Shown here one piece after another: positions 63,258-64,000 of a stretch of 64,000 nucleotides of DNA. Position numbers and translations under genes: made by a program. The stretch's first letter is position 1, and each line of letters begins with the position of its first letter. Below the pieces are notes generated by a model. It was not told the DNA's origin. It saw nothing but the letters and a program-made list of their open reading frames with translations, and ran no database searches. The stretch lies in contig NZ_CP010975.1 of the NCBI RefSeq assembly GCF_000981765.1, positions 992,001-1,056,000 on the forward strand, written 5' to 3'. This stretch comes from Kangiella geojedonensis. GTDB taxonomy: Bacteria; Pseudomonadota; Gammaproteobacteria; Enterobacterales; Kangiellaceae.

Positions 63258-64000
63258 ATGAAATTTAAAACGACAAAAACATTGCTTGCGCTAAGTATTG
63301 CTACTTTGACCTCTGGGTCTATCGCTGCTCCTTATGAGATTGTTGATTTGGGCGGTCTTGGAGGCGACACAAGTGTCGCGAATGATATTGACTCAGCAGG
63401 GAATGCCTTTGGCTACGCAGACGCTGAAGTGGTAGACGGGACAAGTGATTTTATTACTCACGCAGTTCAGTTCGATGAAACCCAGGGAAATATCGATTTA
63501 GGTTCTTTGCCTGAAGGAACCGAAAGCTATGCCGTTGGCGTTAATGACTCTATGGTTGCCGTCGGTTACTCCAATGAAATTACAGAGGAAGAGAATGATA
63601 ATGGGCAGCTGATTAAGGTGATAAATCATCATGCTGTGTTTTTTGAAGGTGGCGTAGTAACAAAGTTTCCTGAGTTTGCTAACTATAGTTCACCCGTAGC
63701 GCTCGATATTAATAACAGCCAAATGGCTATATTAACCGGTAAATTTGACGCTGATACTACTGATGAAGCTAGTGGTGTGGATCGTGGCGCCGTTTACGAT
63801 AGACAAAATGATACTTATCAGGTTGTTGAACCGTTTGCTGCCGGTACTGATAGACGGTCTTATATTACTGATATTAATAACTTAAATGATATTGTTGGTT
63901 TTGCTGATAAAGAAGTTGGCGAAACTATACAGATAGCTTCGTATATCGCCAATACATCAGATATAACTAATCGTGTTGAAATAGAAACTATTGACAACAG
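63258..64000 (+). CDS. DUF3466-family exported protein, N-terminal part
   Basis: 247 residues are visible; the gene runs off the window. The signal peptide is MKFKTTKTLLALSIATLTSG (ending SIAA). The mature part carries repeated units of the type VDLGGLGGDTSVANDIDSAG, LPEGTESYAVGVNDSMVAVG and DINNLNDIVGFADKE, i.e. beta-rich repeats with the pattern GxxxxxAxxINxxGxVVGYA that is typical of DUF3466/HAF-like proteins of unknown function. GAAAGAGAG precedes the ATG. It lies 40 bp after maiA but has no evident link to that pathway. Confidence 0.85.
   Translation, partial: MKFKTTKTLLALSIATLTSGSIAAPYEIVDLGGLGGDTSVANDIDSAGNAFGYADAEVVDGTSDFITHAVQFDETQGNIDLGSLPEGTESYAVGVNDSMVAVGYSNEITEEENDNGQLIKVINHHAVFFEGGVVTKFPEFANYSSPVALDINNSQMAILTGKFDADTTDEASGVDRGAVYDRQNDTYQVVEPFAAGTDRRSYITDINNLNDIVGFADKEVGETIQIASYIANTSDITNRVEIETIDN

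Noticed and set aside
1-64000. CRISPR arrays, prophage, insertion sequences with transposase, integron integrase
   Set aside because: Looked for direct-repeat arrays, phage structural genes and transposase or integrase motifs; none is present in the window.

Overview
The window reads as chromosomal DNA of a low-to-mid GC marine-type gammaproteobacterium. Gene families, gene order and an amino-acid-eating lifestyle (histidine, phenylalanine/tyrosine and tryptophan catabolism with few sugar genes) suggest a Kangiella-like organism; this placement is an inference from recalled family resemblance, not from a search. About 50 protein genes and three tRNA genes are supported. There is no prophage, CRISPR array, transposase or integrase gene.

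Layout. 1-9.7 kb: the end of a CitE/HpcH-type CoA-ester lyase and a double-hotdog MaoC hydratase, pyruvate kinase, an RND efflux pump with its adaptor, and a secreted S9 peptidase. 9.7-14.5 kb: tRNA-Ala(GGC) and tRNA-Glu(UUC), a Cpx-like envelope-stress module (response regulator, kinase, a small membrane protein, and a divergent CpxP/Spy-like protein with a CpxR-box-like site between), then a second identical tRNA-Glu. Both tRNA-Glu copies are followed by a structured repeat. 14.5-24.3 kb: a cupin flanked by a MITE-like repeat pair, a nitroreductase, a peptidase-C15-like lipoprotein lacking its catalytic Cys, asnS, a free-methionine-sulfoxide reductase, and a TPR protein overlapping a transglutaminase/7TM/ATP-grasp fusion. 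24.6-37.4 kb: tryptophan 2,3-dioxygenase, then the TCA block gltA and sdhCDAB-sucABCD. 37.5-43 kb: M16 peptidase, DUF4139, YceI and a small periplasmic protein. 43-52 kb: a complete five-step histidine utilisation pathway, hutC-U-H, hutG, hutI and hutF (His to urocanate to imidazolonepropionate to formiminoglutamate to formylglutamate to Glu plus formate). 52-58 kb: a degenerate hybrid-kinase-like membrane protein, DUF6763, an outer-membrane barrel and soluble lytic transglycosylase. 58-63.2 kb: phhA, hpd, hmgA, fumarylacetoacetase and maiA, taking Phe/Tyr to fumarate and acetoacetate, which feed the TCA genes. The window ends in a DUF3466 gene.

Most unusual content. (1) Between hutG and hutI sits what looks like a solitary integron gene cassette: a 98-codon gene whose TAA stop lies inside an attC-like site. 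The site has an unpaired base in one arm, and its outer 7-mer is exactly complementary to the 7-mer at the other cassette boundary. (2) A three-copy intergenic repeat family has constant unpaired motifs (TTGTTA / CTCCKC / TGCCTCG) separated by stems that differ in sequence but stay complementary. (3) A second structured repeat is attached to both tRNA-Glu genes, with compensatory changes in two hairpins. (4) There are two likely pseudo-enzymes: a hybrid kinase without His, ATP-binding motifs or receiver Asp, and a C15-like lipoprotein with Cys changed to Ser.
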